Origin: Sphingomonas sp. Leaf208
GTDB taxonomy: Bacteria > Pseudomonadota > Alphaproteobacteria > Sphingomonadales > Sphingomonadaceae
Reading direction: 5' to 3'
Assembly: GCF_001421415.1 (NCBI RefSeq)
Contig: NZ_LMKH01000004.1
Location: forward strand, 2,545-62,783
Length of the DNA: 60,239 nt
In this document: piece after piece, positions 41,869 through 50,669 of the stretch
Numbering within the stretch: the first letter of the stretch is position 1
How the letters are laid out: each line of letters begins with the position of its first letter
The notes under the pieces: model-generated
What the model was told of the DNA's origin: nothing
Databases searched by the model: none
What the model saw: the letters and a program-made list of their open reading frames with translations, nothing else
Translations under genes and position numbers: made by a program

Positions 41869-42187
41869 AACAAGGGTCCCGTTATATCGGCGGGAGCATT
41901 GTGTCTCTCAGTTGCCAAGGGCCGTGATCGGTCAGCAATTTATGATTTATACCATAGGTTGCCGAATGAACCTTGATTTAAATTAAAGTTGACGTCGGCA
42001 ATCACGGTACAGCAGCAGTTTGGGGCATATGGGCAAGTTTAAACCGGGAACGATGCGCTGAACGAATGGCCGTTACCGGGAGCTTTGATCGCCAGCCCGG
42101 GTATCCGGATGTGGGCGGTTTGGTCATTTTGGCCATTCCCAAAAGGGAACGGCCAGCGAGACGCCGCGGGCATTCTCGAAACCGATG
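41869..42187. other. Intergenic stretch between regulator and IS1182 element
   Basis: About 320 bp without a supported gene. It contains the palindrome GGCCATTCCC-AAAA-GGGAACGGCC (42131-42154). Confidence 0.5.
42131..42154. repeat. Palindromic intergenic repeat
   Basis: GGCCATTCCC and GGGAACGGCC flank AAAA, with one mismatch. It shares the TTCCC/GGGAA arm type with the repeats at 44541 and 50581. Confidence 0.6.
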
Positions 42188-43848
42188 CCAGACCGTGCGA
42201 GAACTCGCCGTCACATGAGCACGGACGTCTTTTGTTAAACGGTGGAGCTGGGCGCAAATATTTTTGAGTTACTGCCGTGGTGGCGCTCTGGTGGCGCTAT
42301 GGTGGCTTCAAGGGGAAGCCATTGAGCGCTGCGCAGCAGATTTGGCGAGCTTGATCAGGCCTGTACGGCCCTGATCAACCCCGGCACGCCGATGAGGGTA
42401 ATGGCTCTTCTTAGATTGTAGGCGAGCGCGGTCAGATTGAACTCGGCGCGAACCTTCTCCAGCCCGCGCATCAGGAATGCGCTCTGGTTCATCCATTGCT
42501 TGATCGAGCCGAACGGGTGTTCGACCGTCTCGCGGCGAACGGCAAGAATATCAGGGCGCGCAACCAAGCGCGCCGCCATGCGGTCCAGCACCGCCTCGTT
42601 TTCCCAACGGTTGATGCGCCGCCAGCGACTGCTGGTACAGTTCAACTTGATTGCGCAGTCCGAACAGGCGGCGGGGTTGGAATATTGGATGTTGGCGTGG
42701 CCGCGCGTCACCGCGCGATAGCTGATGTCGAGGGTCCGGCCACCCGGGCAGTGGTACGCGTCCGCCTCGGCATCGTAACGAAAGAGATCCTTAGAGAAAC
42801 GGCCATTGGCGATGACGCTGCCCCGTCTCGGCCGGGCGACGAAGGGTGTGATACCATTCGCCTCGCATGCTTCGATGTCCTCGCCTTTGTAATAACCCAT
42901 GTCGGCGACCACATCGATCTGCTCGACGTCTAGCGCGTCTTTCGCCGCCCCAGCAGTGGGTGCCAGCAGACCCATGTCGGTGCCGGCGTTGGTAACGTGC
43001 TGCTCGACGATCAGCTTGTGTTTCGCATCCACCGCTACCTGCGCGTTGTAGCCGACCGTGGTCTTTCGACCCGTGACCATCGCGCGCGCATCGGGGTCGG
43101 TTAGCGATATCTGGCTCTCGCCGCTGGCGTTCAGCTCGTGCAGCATCGCCTCCTGGGCCTGACGCCGCTCGCGCACCCTGGCGATCTTCGCGGCCAGTGC
43201 CCCGCTGCGGCCAGGCGCATGGCCATCCTCGCCGCGGTCGATGGCGTCCATCTCGGCAATATACCCCTCAAGCCGCTCGTCGGCCGCGGCAATATACCTG
43301 GCCAGCTTGTCACGGGAGAAGTTGCGTGCCGGGTTGTTCACCGCCTTCAGCCGCGTGCCGTCCACCGCCAGCAGCTCGCGCCCGAACAGGTCGAGCTTGC
43401 GGCATAGGACGACGAAGGCGCGGAACACTGCCTTGAAGGCGCTCCGGTTGTCGCGGCGAAAGTCAGCGATGGTCTTGTAGTCTGGCCGAAGCCCACGCAG
43501 CAGCCAGATCAGCTCGAGGTTGCGTGCCGCCTCGGCTTCCAGCCGTCGGCTCGACCGCACCCGGTTGAGATAGCCGTACAGGTACAGCTTGAGCATGTCG
43601 CCCGGGTCATAGCCTGGGCGCCCCGTCGCCTTCGGCCGCGACCGATGAAAACCGGCCTCGCCCAGATCGAGGTCATCAACGAACGCGTCTATGAACCGAA
43701 CCGGACTATCCGCTGCCACATAATCCTCTACCGATGCCGGCAGCAGCAGCGCCTGGTCGCGCGCATGACCCTCGATATATGCCATGATTACAGCATACGC
43801 CCGTCAGCAACCTTGTGGAATCACCCAGCGAGTTTTCGCACGGTCTGG
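42188..43848 (-). mobile_element. IS1182-family insertion sequence, complete
   Basis: A 1661-bp element bounded by 21-bp terminal inverted repeats with one mismatch: CCAGACCGTGCGA at 42188 (continuing GAACTCGC) and its complement ending at 43848 (reading CCAGACCGTGCGA then AAACTCGC inward). It contains one full-length transposase gene on the minus strand. No clear target duplication was seen (flanks GATG and ATCC), so the insertion may have been reshaped or the family may not leave one here. Confidence 0.88.
42355..43785 (-). CDS. IS1182-family transposase (DDE)
   Basis: 476 residues, uninterrupted. The N-terminal region carries LLLPASVEDYVAADSPVRFIDAFVDDLDL and RPGYDPGDMLKLYLYGYLNRVRSSRRLE. 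The catalytic part has LLAVDGTRLKAVNN (first Asp), VDVVADMGYYKGEDIEACEANGI-type text with the second Asp, and HPFGSIKQWMNQSAFLMRGLEKVRAEFNLTALAYNLRRAI with the C-terminal Glu region. A DUF4372-like Cys motif (CSDCAIKLNC) lies before the last acidic block, typical of the family. Probably functional. The start ATG at 43785 is 63 bp inside the right repeat. Confidence 0.93.
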   Translation of the reverse strand: MAYIEGHARDQALLLPASVEDYVAADSPVRFIDAFVDDLDLGEAGFHRSRPKATGRPGYDPGDMLKLYLYGYLNRVRSSRRLEAEAARNLELIWLLRGLRPDYKTIADFRRDNRSAFKAVFRAFVVLCRKLDLFGRELLAVDGTRLKAVNNPARNFSRDKLARYIAAADERLEGYIAEMDAIDRGEDGHAPGRSGALAAKIARVRERRQAQEAMLHELNASGESQISLTDPDARAMVTGRKTTVGYNAQVAVDAKHKLIVEQHVTNAGTDMGLLAPTAGAAKDALDVEQIDVVADMGYYKGEDIEACEANGITPFVARPRRGSVIANGRFSKDLFRYDAEADAYHCPGGRTLDISYRAVTRGHANIQYSNPAACSDCAIKLNCTSSRWRRINRWENEAVLDRMAARLVARPDILAVRRETVEHPFGSIKQWMNQSAFLMRGLEKVRAEFNLTALAYNLRRAITLIGVPGLIRAVQA

Positions 43849-44068
43849 ATCCTTTTTGAGAACCGCGTTTCGGCTGCTTTCGCCCAATCCTAGCCGCTCA
43901 AGAGCATCTGCCCCTAGGAATTGGTGCTTTTCACTACATAATGGCGTCAGCCGTTAAGACACGTCCGTGTGCTTCCTAGGCGAAAGGTGTATTACTGGAC
44001 TGGCACACATCTTGCGAACTTGAAACAGGGCCGTCCCGGACAGGTGGCGGCGTTTAAAGGAGCAGGAT

Positions 44069-44350
44069 ATGATATCGACCAAGGCGAGCAAGGTATTCGC
44101 AGCCGCAATGCTAAGTGCATTGCTATCGACCGGGGCCGCCGCTGCGCCACATCGGAGCGCAACAATAACGGACGACTATAGGGTGCGGTATGACGATCGC
44201 CGCGACGTCTATTGTATCAAATTCTTTGCTGACCTTCCGGCCGCAATGCCTCAGCCCGGTCCAACAAGAGAAATTTGCAAATCAAGGGCTTCATGGGCCA
44301 AGGAGGGGGTTCAGGTGAGCCGCGTTGGTCGATTTAAGCCGTCTGAGTAG
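44069..44350 (+). CDS. Small secreted hypothetical protein
   Basis: 93 residues with AAAGGAGCAGGAT before the ATG. Residues 1-26 form a signal peptide (TGAAAA-PH). The mature part (ATITDDYRVRYDDRRDVYCIKFFADLPAAMPQPGPTREICKSRASWAKEGVQV) has two Cys that may form a disulfide and a short C-terminal helix. No family is recognised. It stands alone 220 bp right of the IS1182 element. Confidence 0.7.
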   Translation: MISTKASKVFAAAMLSALLSTGAAAAPHRSATITDDYRVRYDDRRDVYCIKFFADLPAAMPQPGPTREICKSRASWAKEGVQVSRVGRFKPSE

Positions 44351-45222
44351 CGGTCTAAAGCGGCAATTGTGAGCAAGATAAAATAGATGGGGAGGCCGCT
44401 AAGCGGGATGCGCCGCGATCGGAGCGGCGTAGCCGCCTTCCCACAAGTCAATCTTCTCTGGAATGGCGGCAGCCGCCTAATGTCGGGCATCGCCGTCGCC
44501 TTACCGGAAGCGGACCGGCCGCTTTCCTTCCCATCCCGGACATTCCCGAAATTCGATCGATTTCGGGAATGGAACGCCCTGACCGTTCCGACTGCCGTTC
44601 ACAATCAGGTTCTACCAGAAACACGGTTCCGTCCCATGAGACCCCAGACGCTAAACCGGATGTCCCGCGATCGGGCAGTCTGCCACCTTCTTCTTGTTTT
44701 CGCCAAAATGCAGCTATAGCTTAAATCTTTCCGGACGGGTGTGCGCCGTAAATAACGTTAGCGCACATACAGGGGTGCCCCGATCTGATCTCGCCGTCCG
44801 TCTTCCTGGCTGTTCTGCAAACGCTATTCGCAGCGTTGTTGAGCTTGAGCTCGTGCGGCGAGCCTGGCTCGGTTCACGGCCGTGGGCAGGGTCTGGCTGT
44901 CCGCGAGGCCGCGGCGAGACCGTTCACGCTCAGTGAACGCGCGATTGCTCTCCACGAAGAAGCTGATCGGCACGACCCCCGGCAGAGCGGAGGTAATGCC
45001 CTACCCCCTGCTGAGCTGGCGAATGCCGCAAATCCAACACCATCGCGCCTTTCCCCCGTTCAGCTCGCCGCACTAGGCTTCGCCGAACGTTCAGTCCGCG
45101 CCCACCCCGCTACTGGTCCTCCCGGAGCTTGAAGATGTCTGGCCGCGCCTGAGACGTGCGGCCGATACGGTGTGCCCTTGCCGGCGCACTTGTCTCTTCA
45201 AGACTACGAACGAGAATCTAAA
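44351..45222. other. Intergenic stretch, about 870 bp
   Basis: No convincing gene. Frames at 44387-44719 and 44836-45132 have no ribosome-binding site, unnatural composition and no domain. The left half is repeat-rich: AAGCGGACCGGCCGCTTTCC near 44510 and a near-perfect palindrome at 44541-44571. The right end leads into secD without an obvious promoter. Confidence 0.5.
44541..44571. repeat. Palindromic repeat with CGATCG core
   Basis: Perfect 12-bp arms CATTCCCGAAAT and ATTTCGGGAATG flank TCGATCG. Related palindromes occur at 47947, 51159 and 53271, all intergenic. Confidence 0.75.
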
Positions 45223-46821
45223 ATGCTTAATTTCTCCCGTCTGAAGGCGGGGGCGGTCCTGTGCGTGTGCCTTATTGGCATCATGCTCGGCATCCCCAGC
45301 CTTATTCCAACTAGCCACCTACCGGCTTGGTATCCGCAATCCCACGTGAACCTCGGGCTCGATCTCAATGGCGGAAGCTATCTACTCCTCGAAGGCGATA
45401 CTGCTGATTTGGCGAAGACGCGGGTCGAGGCGATGCGTGACAGCGTATCGGGCGTAATGCGCAACGGAACCCCGCGTATCGAAATCGGCGACATTTCGAC
45501 GCGTGGGGGACAGCTAACCTTCGTCGTTAGCAATCCCTCTCAGATTGCCCTCGCCCGCCAGCGTCTATCCACGATTACCAGCCTTGGGGCCGGAATAACT
45601 GGGCAAAGTCAGTGGGACGTCAATTTGCTCGGCACGAACCGCTTCTCGCTCAAGCCAACCGAGGCAGGACTAACCCAAGCCGTCGACACCGCCATGAAGG
45701 ATGCGACCGAAGTCGTTCGTCGCCGCATCGATGAATTAGGGACCAAGGAACCGACGATCGTCCGTCAAGGAGCAACACGAATTGTCGTCCAGGTCCCGGG
45801 GTCGAAGGACCCACAGGCGCTAAAGAAGCTTATCGGGACAACTGCCAAGCTTGAGTTCAAGCTGGTCGACCAAACTGCAAACCCCGCCGATCTCGCTAAG
45901 GGCATCGCCCCGGCCGGTAGCCAGATTTTGCCATACCCTGATAATCCGCAAAGTGTGCCCTTCGTAGCCTTAAAGCGCCCGGTGGTGATCTCGGGCGAGC
46001 AGGTTGCGGATGCTCGGCAGGAGTTCGATCCACAGACCAATGCCCCCAACATTGCAATAACGTTCGACGCTGAGGGTGGCCGGCGATTTGCGAAAGTAAC
46101 ATCCGAAAACGTCAACAGGCCGTTCGCGATCATTCTCGACAACAAGGTTATCTCGGTTGCCAACATCAACGAGCCCATTCTTGGCGGCCGAGCGTCGATC
46201 GCGGGCAACTACACGGTTCAAACTGCAAACGATCTCGCCATCGCGCTTCGATCTGGCAAACTTGCGGTGAACTTGAAGGTCGTTGCCGAAAGCACTGTTA
46301 GTCCGGACCTTGGACGTGACTCGGTCCGTGCAGGCATAATTGCGAGCGTTGTTGCCGCGATTGCCGTAATTATCTTTATGATCGTCACGTACGGTCGGTT
46401 TGGTTTGTACGCGAACATTGCCGTAGTAATCAACATATTCGTTATCCTGGCGGTAATGGCGTTTTTAAAAGCCACACTGACCTTGCCCGGCATTGCCGGC
46501 TTTGTGCTGACGATCGGCACTGCCGTTGATGCAAATGTGCTGATCAACGAACGCATTCGCGAAGAGCGGCGCCGCGGACGTAGCATAATCCAGTCGGTCG
46601 AGCTGGGTTACAAGGAAGCGAGCCGGACGATCTTCGAGGCGAACGTGACGCATGCCATCACCGGCGTGATCATGCTGCTACTCGGCTCGGGACCGGTGAA
46701 GGGCTTCGCAGTCGTGCTGCTGATCGGCATCTGCTCGTCAGTGTTCACTGCTGTCACGTTCACGCGGATGATGGTCGCGCTGTGGCTGCGGAAGAACCGC
46801 CCCACCACAATCAATATTTGA
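45223..46821 (+). CDS. secD: Protein translocase subunit SecD
   Basis: 532 residues with one N-terminal helix (about 8-28), a large periplasmic region (P1) and five C-terminal helices. Signatures: NLGLDLNGGSYLLLEGD after the first helix, DATEVVRRRIDELGTKEPTI in P1, and GTAVDANVLINERIREERRRGRS with GYKEASRTIFEANVTHAITG in the membrane domain. With SecF it uses the proton gradient to complete export through SecYEG. ATG 45223 is preferred over an upstream extension. There is no yajC upstream, unlike the usual yajC-secD-secF order, so this may be a second copy. Confidence 0.92.
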   Translation: MLNFSRLKAGAVLCVCLIGIMLGIPSLIPTSHLPAWYPQSHVNLGLDLNGGSYLLLEGDTADLAKTRVEAMRDSVSGVMRNGTPRIEIGDISTRGGQLTFVVSNPSQIALARQRLSTITSLGAGITGQSQWDVNLLGTNRFSLKPTEAGLTQAVDTAMKDATEVVRRRIDELGTKEPTIVRQGATRIVVQVPGSKDPQALKKLIGTTAKLEFKLVDQTANPADLAKGIAPAGSQILPYPDNPQSVPFVALKRPVVISGEQVADARQEFDPQTNAPNIAITFDAEGGRRFAKVTSENVNRPFAIILDNKVISVANINEPILGGRASIAGNYTVQTANDLAIALRSGKLAVNLKVVAESTVSPDLGRDSVRAGIIASVVAAIAVIIFMIVTYGRFGLYANIAVVINIFVILAVMAFLKATLTLPGIAGFVLTIGTAVDANVLINERIREERRRGRSIIQSVELGYKEASRTIFEANVTHAITGVIMLLLGSGPVKGFAVVLLIGICSSVFTAVTFTRMMVALWLRKNRPTTINI

Positions 46822-46835
46822 GGCGGGAGAATATC

Positions 46836-47810
46836 ATGCGCCTACTGAAACTCGTACCTGACAACACCAACCTGAAGTTCGTCTCGCTCCGTAAATGGGC
46901 GTTCGGATTAACGCTCATGCTGTCGTTGATCGCTGTCGGCCTCGTTACCTTTCGGGGGCTTAACATGGGCGTCGATTTTGTCGGGGGCGTCCTGATGGAG
47001 CAGAACTTCAAGACGGCACCATCGATCGAGGCCGTTCGATCCGAAGTCGACAGCCTTGGGGTTGGCGAAGCATCGATCCAGTCGTTCAGTAACCCCAGGA
47101 CGCTTTCAATCCGTCTGCCGCTACCAAATGGCGGCGACGAGGAAGCGACAAACCGGCTCGTAAAGAAGGTATCAGACGATCTGGCGATCAAATTTCCCGG
47201 CGCGACCTTCTCCAAATATGACACGATTACAGGCAAGGTTTCCGATGAGTTGATTACGAGAGGTGTTCTGGCTGTCGGCTTGGCGATCCTTGGCATCGCA
47301 CTGTTCACAGTAGTGCGGTTTGAGTGGCAGTTCGGTGTCTCGACGGTCGTCGCGATCGTCCATGATCTGTTGATGACACTCGGCTTCTTCGCACTCACGC
47401 GGAATGATTTTGAGGTCGACCTCAACATCGTTGCGGCGGTACTGACGATCATCTCCTACTCGATCAACGACAAGATCGTGATCGATGATCGTATCCGCGA
47501 GAACATGCGCCGCTACCGGAAGATGGACATTCGCGAGATTATCGACCTATCGGTGAACGAAACTCTACCGCGTACGGTGATGACCTCGGTGACGATCCTA
47601 CTCGCGCTCGTCGCGATGCTGGTCCTTGGCGGGCATGTGCTGCGCGGCTTCACCGCCGCGATGATCCTCGGTATCGTTGTGGGGACGTACTCATCAATCT
47701 ACGTGTCGTCATCACTGCTGATCACGCTAGGACTACGCGCTGATCCGCCACCGGGTAAGGGTGGTGTGCAGGACGGCGCAGAACGCGTCGGCCCCAAGGT
47801 AGAGCGCTAA
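46836..47810 (+). CDS. secF: Protein translocase subunit SecF
   Basis: 324 residues, six helices. After the first helix comes GLNMGVDFVGGVLMEQNF, the SecF counterpart of the SecD DLxGG motif, and the membrane core has VLTIISYSINDKIVIDDRIRENMRRYRKM and SVNETLPRTVMTSVTILLALVAMLVLGG. The usual text GYSLNDTVV(V/I)xDR is here SYSINDKIVIDDR, a mild divergence consistent with an accessory copy. GAGGCGGGAGAATATC precedes the ATG, 14 bp after secD. Confidence 0.92.
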   Translation: MRLLKLVPDNTNLKFVSLRKWAFGLTLMLSLIAVGLVTFRGLNMGVDFVGGVLMEQNFKTAPSIEAVRSEVDSLGVGEASIQSFSNPRTLSIRLPLPNGGDEEATNRLVKKVSDDLAIKFPGATFSKYDTITGKVSDELITRGVLAVGLAILGIALFTVVRFEWQFGVSTVVAIVHDLLMTLGFFALTRNDFEVDLNIVAAVLTIISYSINDKIVIDDRIRENMRRYRKMDIREIIDLSVNETLPRTVMTSVTILLALVAMLVLGGHVLRGFTAAMILGIVVGTYSSIYVSSSLLITLGLRADPPPGKGGVQDGAERVGPKVER

Positions 47811-47946
47811 TCCGAATGGTCGCGTCACTTCTGTGAGCCGTGAAGCCCGAGAACCCTTCGAATGTCGTTCGTAAGACCGTTCTCGGGCAAGCGCATGCCC
47901 ACAACACGGTGGGGTAGGCGCTTCGCGCTCCAGCGACATAGCTCGG

Positions 47947-47978
47947 CTTTCTCAAAAATCGATCGAATTTCGAGAAAG
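47947..47978. repeat. Palindromic repeat with CGATCGA core
   Basis: CTTTCTC and GAGAAAG arms flank AAAAATCGATCGAATTTC, itself nearly palindromic. It lies after secF, between convergent genes. Confidence 0.6.
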
Positions 47979-48056
47979 TCCGTCTCGTTAGCTGGTGGTC
48001 GATCCACTGACGCAAGTAGCGAGTTAGTAGGTCGAACTACGCCCCTTCGCCGCGCA

Positions 48057-49157
48057 CTACGGCTTCATCGCCAGCGTAACGATGCGTCGAACCGTGAGGC
48101 TAGGCGCCACGGCCGGCGCGTCGGTGTTCGCCAGGACCGCGACGAACAGATCTTGGGACGGCACATAGAGGCTGTCGGTCTGACCGCCCATGATTCCACC
48201 GCTGTGCCCGATGACCGGTACGCCATCGACCACTCCGTTCTCCAGCCCGAAGCCATAGTCGCTGGATGTATTGTCAGTGAGCTTGGTCGGCGAAATCATT
48301 TGATCGTAGAGCGCTTGGTTGACAACGCGGCCGTGATGAAGGGCGCTGGACCAGCGCGCTAGGTCTCGCGCCGTGCCGACCAGCGCGCCTGCGGCGTGGG
48401 GGAAGCTCATATCGACCGGCTGCGCTAGTCCCACGACGCCCCCTCCAAGGCGGGTGTAGGGTCGCGCCCAATCCTTGCCGATCGCGCCACCACCCCAGCG
48501 GATCGACTGTAGGCCCAACGGTCGAGTTGTCCGCATCATCACCGCGTCGTGCCACGAGATTCCAGTAGCACGCTCGATGATCGCGCCGAGTAAGACATAG
48601 CCCGAATTGTTGTATTGATAGCGCGCACCGGGAGGTGAGACGGGCTTCTGATTGCAGAACAGCGCCATAAGAGAGTCGGTCGTCCAAACCCGGCCGGTAC
48701 TCTCGACCGACACTGCACCCGGAATATCTGTGTAGGACCGAATGCCCGATGTATGGTTTAGCAGCTGGCGGACTGTAACGCCCTTCGCGGCCGGACAGGG
48801 CGGCAGATATTGCGAAGCCGACGCATCGAGTGCCAGCTTTCCGTCCTGCGTCAGCTTCAGGATCGTCGCGGCGGTAAATTGCTTCGAGATCGAGGCATAG
48901 CGCAGGATGCTGTCCGGCTTTAGGGGCGACTGCCGGTCGACATCGGCGAGGCCGCGCGCGCCGCTATAGACGGTCTTGCCGTGCCGGGTGACGATGACGG
49001 TCACGCCCGGTGCGTCCTCCGGATAGCTTTCAGCAAGCAAACGGTCGATCCCTCGTGACAGCGTCCTTGGCGGCTCCACCCGCGCCATGCCTGCGTTTCC
49101 CATGCAGAGCAGCAGGAACGGGACGATGCGGCCGGCCTGCCGGACCTCAGCGCGCAT
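48057..49157 (-). CDS. Beta-lactamase-fold serine hydrolase
   Basis: 366 residues from ATG 49157 (GGGATCCGGCAGG upstream). A short hydrophobic signal (IVPFLLLCMGNAGMA) suggests export. Class-C-type motifs: SxxK in ASISKQFTAATIL, YxN in YQYNNSGYVLLGAIIERATG, and HSGG in VIGHSGGIMGGQ near the C terminus replacing KTG. LLNHTSGIRSY is typical of the esterase/D-aminopeptidase/LACTB group. It is more probably a peptidase or esterase than a resistance enzyme. The start overlaps the 3' end of a degenerate short frame (stop TGA at about 49151). Confidence 0.85.
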   Translation of the reverse strand: MRAEVRQAGRIVPFLLLCMGNAGMARVEPPRTLSRGIDRLLAESYPEDAPGVTVIVTRHGKTVYSGARGLADVDRQSPLKPDSILRYASISKQFTAATILKLTQDGKLALDASASQYLPPCPAAKGVTVRQLLNHTSGIRSYTDIPGAVSVESTGRVWTTDSLMALFCNQKPVSPPGARYQYNNSGYVLLGAIIERATGISWHDAVMMRTTRPLGLQSIRWGGGAIGKDWARPYTRLGGGVVGLAQPVDMSFPHAAGALVGTARDLARWSSALHHGRVVNQALYDQMISPTKLTDNTSSDYGFGLENGVVDGVPVIGHSGGIMGGQTDSLYVPSQDLFVAVLANTDAPAVAPSLTVRRIVTLAMKP

Positions 49158-49237
49158 CCTGCCGGATCCCTTCCGCGACGATCGCGCCATTGTCCTCGAC
49201 CACCACCTTCTCGACCGTATCGCTGGCCGCGACGAAC

Positions 49238-49558
49238 TCAAACGTCAACGGACGCCCCTCCAGGACCATAGGACAGCGATCCCGCGACCAGTTCGCGGCG
49301 AACATGAAACCCCGTCGTGCCGCAAGGGCCGTTCATGAACGATGTGGCGACCGCATCGCGCGAGATCGTAGCGCCGGTCTTGTCGTGGTAGAACTCGACA
49401 TCAGGAGCGAGGGTCGCTTCCATGTGCTTGCGATCGCACGTGTTTAAGGCCGCCCAGAAGGCATTGTCCGCCGCTCTGCCGCGTTCTTCGGTTGGAGCGG
49501 GTGCAGGGGGATACGTGTTAACGGGACTAGTTGCCAAAATCGCTATTAGATGAAGCAT
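49238..49558 (-). CDS. SnoaL/DUF4440-like protein, probably truncated
   Basis: 106 residues from ATG 49558 (GGGAAGGATCGTCG upstream). An N-terminal signal-like segment is followed by a cystatin-like NTF2-fold start: NAFWAALNTCDRKHMEATLAPDVEFYHDKTGATISRDAVATSFMNGPCGTTGFHVRRELVAGSLSYGP. Relatives continue for another 40 residues with the last two strands; here the frame ends in GGASVDV. In another frame the DNA downstream encodes EGRPLTFEFVAASDTVEKVVVEDNG, ending at the serine hydrolase start, which looks like the tail of a different protein. A deletion joining two genes is likely. Confidence 0.65.
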   Translation of the reverse strand: MLHLIAILATSPVNTYPPAPAPTEERGRAADNAFWAALNTCDRKHMEATLAPDVEFYHDKTGATISRDAVATSFMNGPCGTTGFHVRRELVAGSLSYGPGGASVDV

Positions 49559-49597
49559 CGACGATCCTTCCCATTGGCAGCTTGGTTCGTCCATGCC

Positions 49598-49615
49598 GTA
49601 TTATTCGTATAATAC
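49598..49615. promoter_or_regulatory. Palindromic operator candidate
   Basis: GTATTAT-TCGT-ATAATAC is a perfect 7-bp inverted repeat 40 bp upstream of the SnoaL-like start, in a TATAAT-like promoter context. Size and symmetry suit a TetR- or MarR-type repressor, none of which is encoded next to it. Confidence 0.5.
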
Positions 49616-49834
49616 ACCACTGGTGCCGTGAGGCAAGCCAATGGGCTAGGTTGACGTGAGCTAAATTCTGGCAAACGAACGGTCAACGAGCAGGGCAGGG
49701 GGTTCTCAATTGGGATCGTAAACGGGAATTGCAGGCGACGGCGGTTGCCTTGCCGTTTAACCCATGGCTCGCCCTCGCCATTGGCCGCTACATGCCATAA
49801 TTCCCGGATCGAAGGCGATTTGGGATCGGTGTTT

Positions 49835-50572
49835 ATGGTGCGTCTAAGTGTTAACCTGAACAAGGTTGCCCTGCTGCGAAACTCCCGGCGAACCGGCGTA
49901 CCCGATTTACTAGCCTTCGCCCGCATTGCTCATGAAGCTGGCGCGGACGGAATTACAGTGCATCCGCGCCCCGACCAACGCCATATCCGTGATGACGACG
50001 TATCGGCACTGGCGGAGTGGATGAAGCCACTCCGCCCGACCTTTGAACTAAACATCGAGGGCTATCCCGACGATCGGCTATTCCGCATTGTGTCTGCTGT
50101 GCAGCCCGAGCAATGCACACTCGTTCCTGATACTGCCTCCGCGTTCACATCGGAGGAAGGCTGGAAGTTTGACGATCGAGATGCAGCAAAACGGATTTAT
50201 AATGATGTCGCCCGCTTCCAGGCGGTCAGCGGACGCGTAATCCTGTTCATTGATCCGGACCCAACAGCAGTACGCAGCCTCATCGAAAGCGGAGCTGATG
50301 GCGCAGAAATCTACACCGGTTCTTATGCGGCCGAGCATCGCGCCAAGGGTCCCGGTCGTATTCTCCAAGCAGCAGCGCAGGCGGCGCGAGCGGTGCATAT
50401 TGCCGACCTGAGGGTGAACGTCGGTCATGACCTCAGCCTTGCCAACCTACCTGATTTGATCGGCGCTATGCCTCCGATCGCTGAAGCGTCCATCGGCCAC
50501 GAACTGACGGCAGACGCGTTACTGATGGGGTTCGGGCCAGCAGTTGCGGCCTACAAGTCGGCTCTCGGCTAG
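49835..50572 (+). CDS. pdxJ: Pyridoxine 5'-phosphate synthase
   Basis: 245 residues from ATG 49835. PdxJ signatures: MVRLSVNLNKVALLRNSR, GADGITVHPRPDQRHIRDDDV, FELNIEGYPDD (catalytic Glu), CTLVPDTASAFTSEEGW, GADGAEIYTGSYA and the C-terminal VNVGHDLSLANL with the GH-D-L loop. It condenses 1-deoxyxylulose 5-phosphate with 3-amino-2-oxopropyl phosphate in the DXP-dependent vitamin B6 pathway. The NLNKVALLRNSR start is the variant form; the common form reads NIDHVATIRxARG, so a second pdxJ may exist elsewhere in the genome. Confidence 0.93.
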   Translation: MVRLSVNLNKVALLRNSRRTGVPDLLAFARIAHEAGADGITVHPRPDQRHIRDDDVSALAEWMKPLRPTFELNIEGYPDDRLFRIVSAVQPEQCTLVPDTASAFTSEEGWKFDDRDAAKRIYNDVARFQAVSGRVILFIDPDPTAVRSLIESGADGAEIYTGSYAAEHRAKGPGRILQAAAQAARAVHIADLRVNVGHDLSLANLPDLIGAMPPIAEASIGHELTADALLMGFGPAVAAYKSALG

Positions 50573-50580
50573 TTGTCTTC

Positions 50581-50613
50581 CCATTCTCGATTTAACTGTA
50601 GTTTTGGGAATGG
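50581..50613. repeat. Palindromic repeat remnant
   Basis: CCATTC and GAATGG arms 21 bp apart, with TCTCGATTT after the left arm, form a degenerate member of the TTCCC/TTCTC repeat group, immediately after pdxJ. Confidence 0.45.
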
Positions 50614-50669
50614 CAGGGTTGGCGATGTTCTCGATCCGCTATTGGTTCGAACCGTAGCCAAGCCAATTT

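Noticed and set aside
44387..44719. 110-codon plus-strand frame downstream of the secreted small protein
   Set aside because: It runs through the palindromic and AAGCGGAC repeats, so it is unlikely to be protein-coding.
44836..45132. 98-codon plus-strand frame before secD
   Set aside because: No ribosome-binding site, composition dominated by Ala/Arg/Pro, no domain, and the other strand and frames are equally open.
48057..49157. Antibiotic-resistance beta-lactamase
   Set aside because: SxxK and YxN are present, but the HSGG third motif and LLNHTSGI region place it with esterase or peptidase-like relatives.
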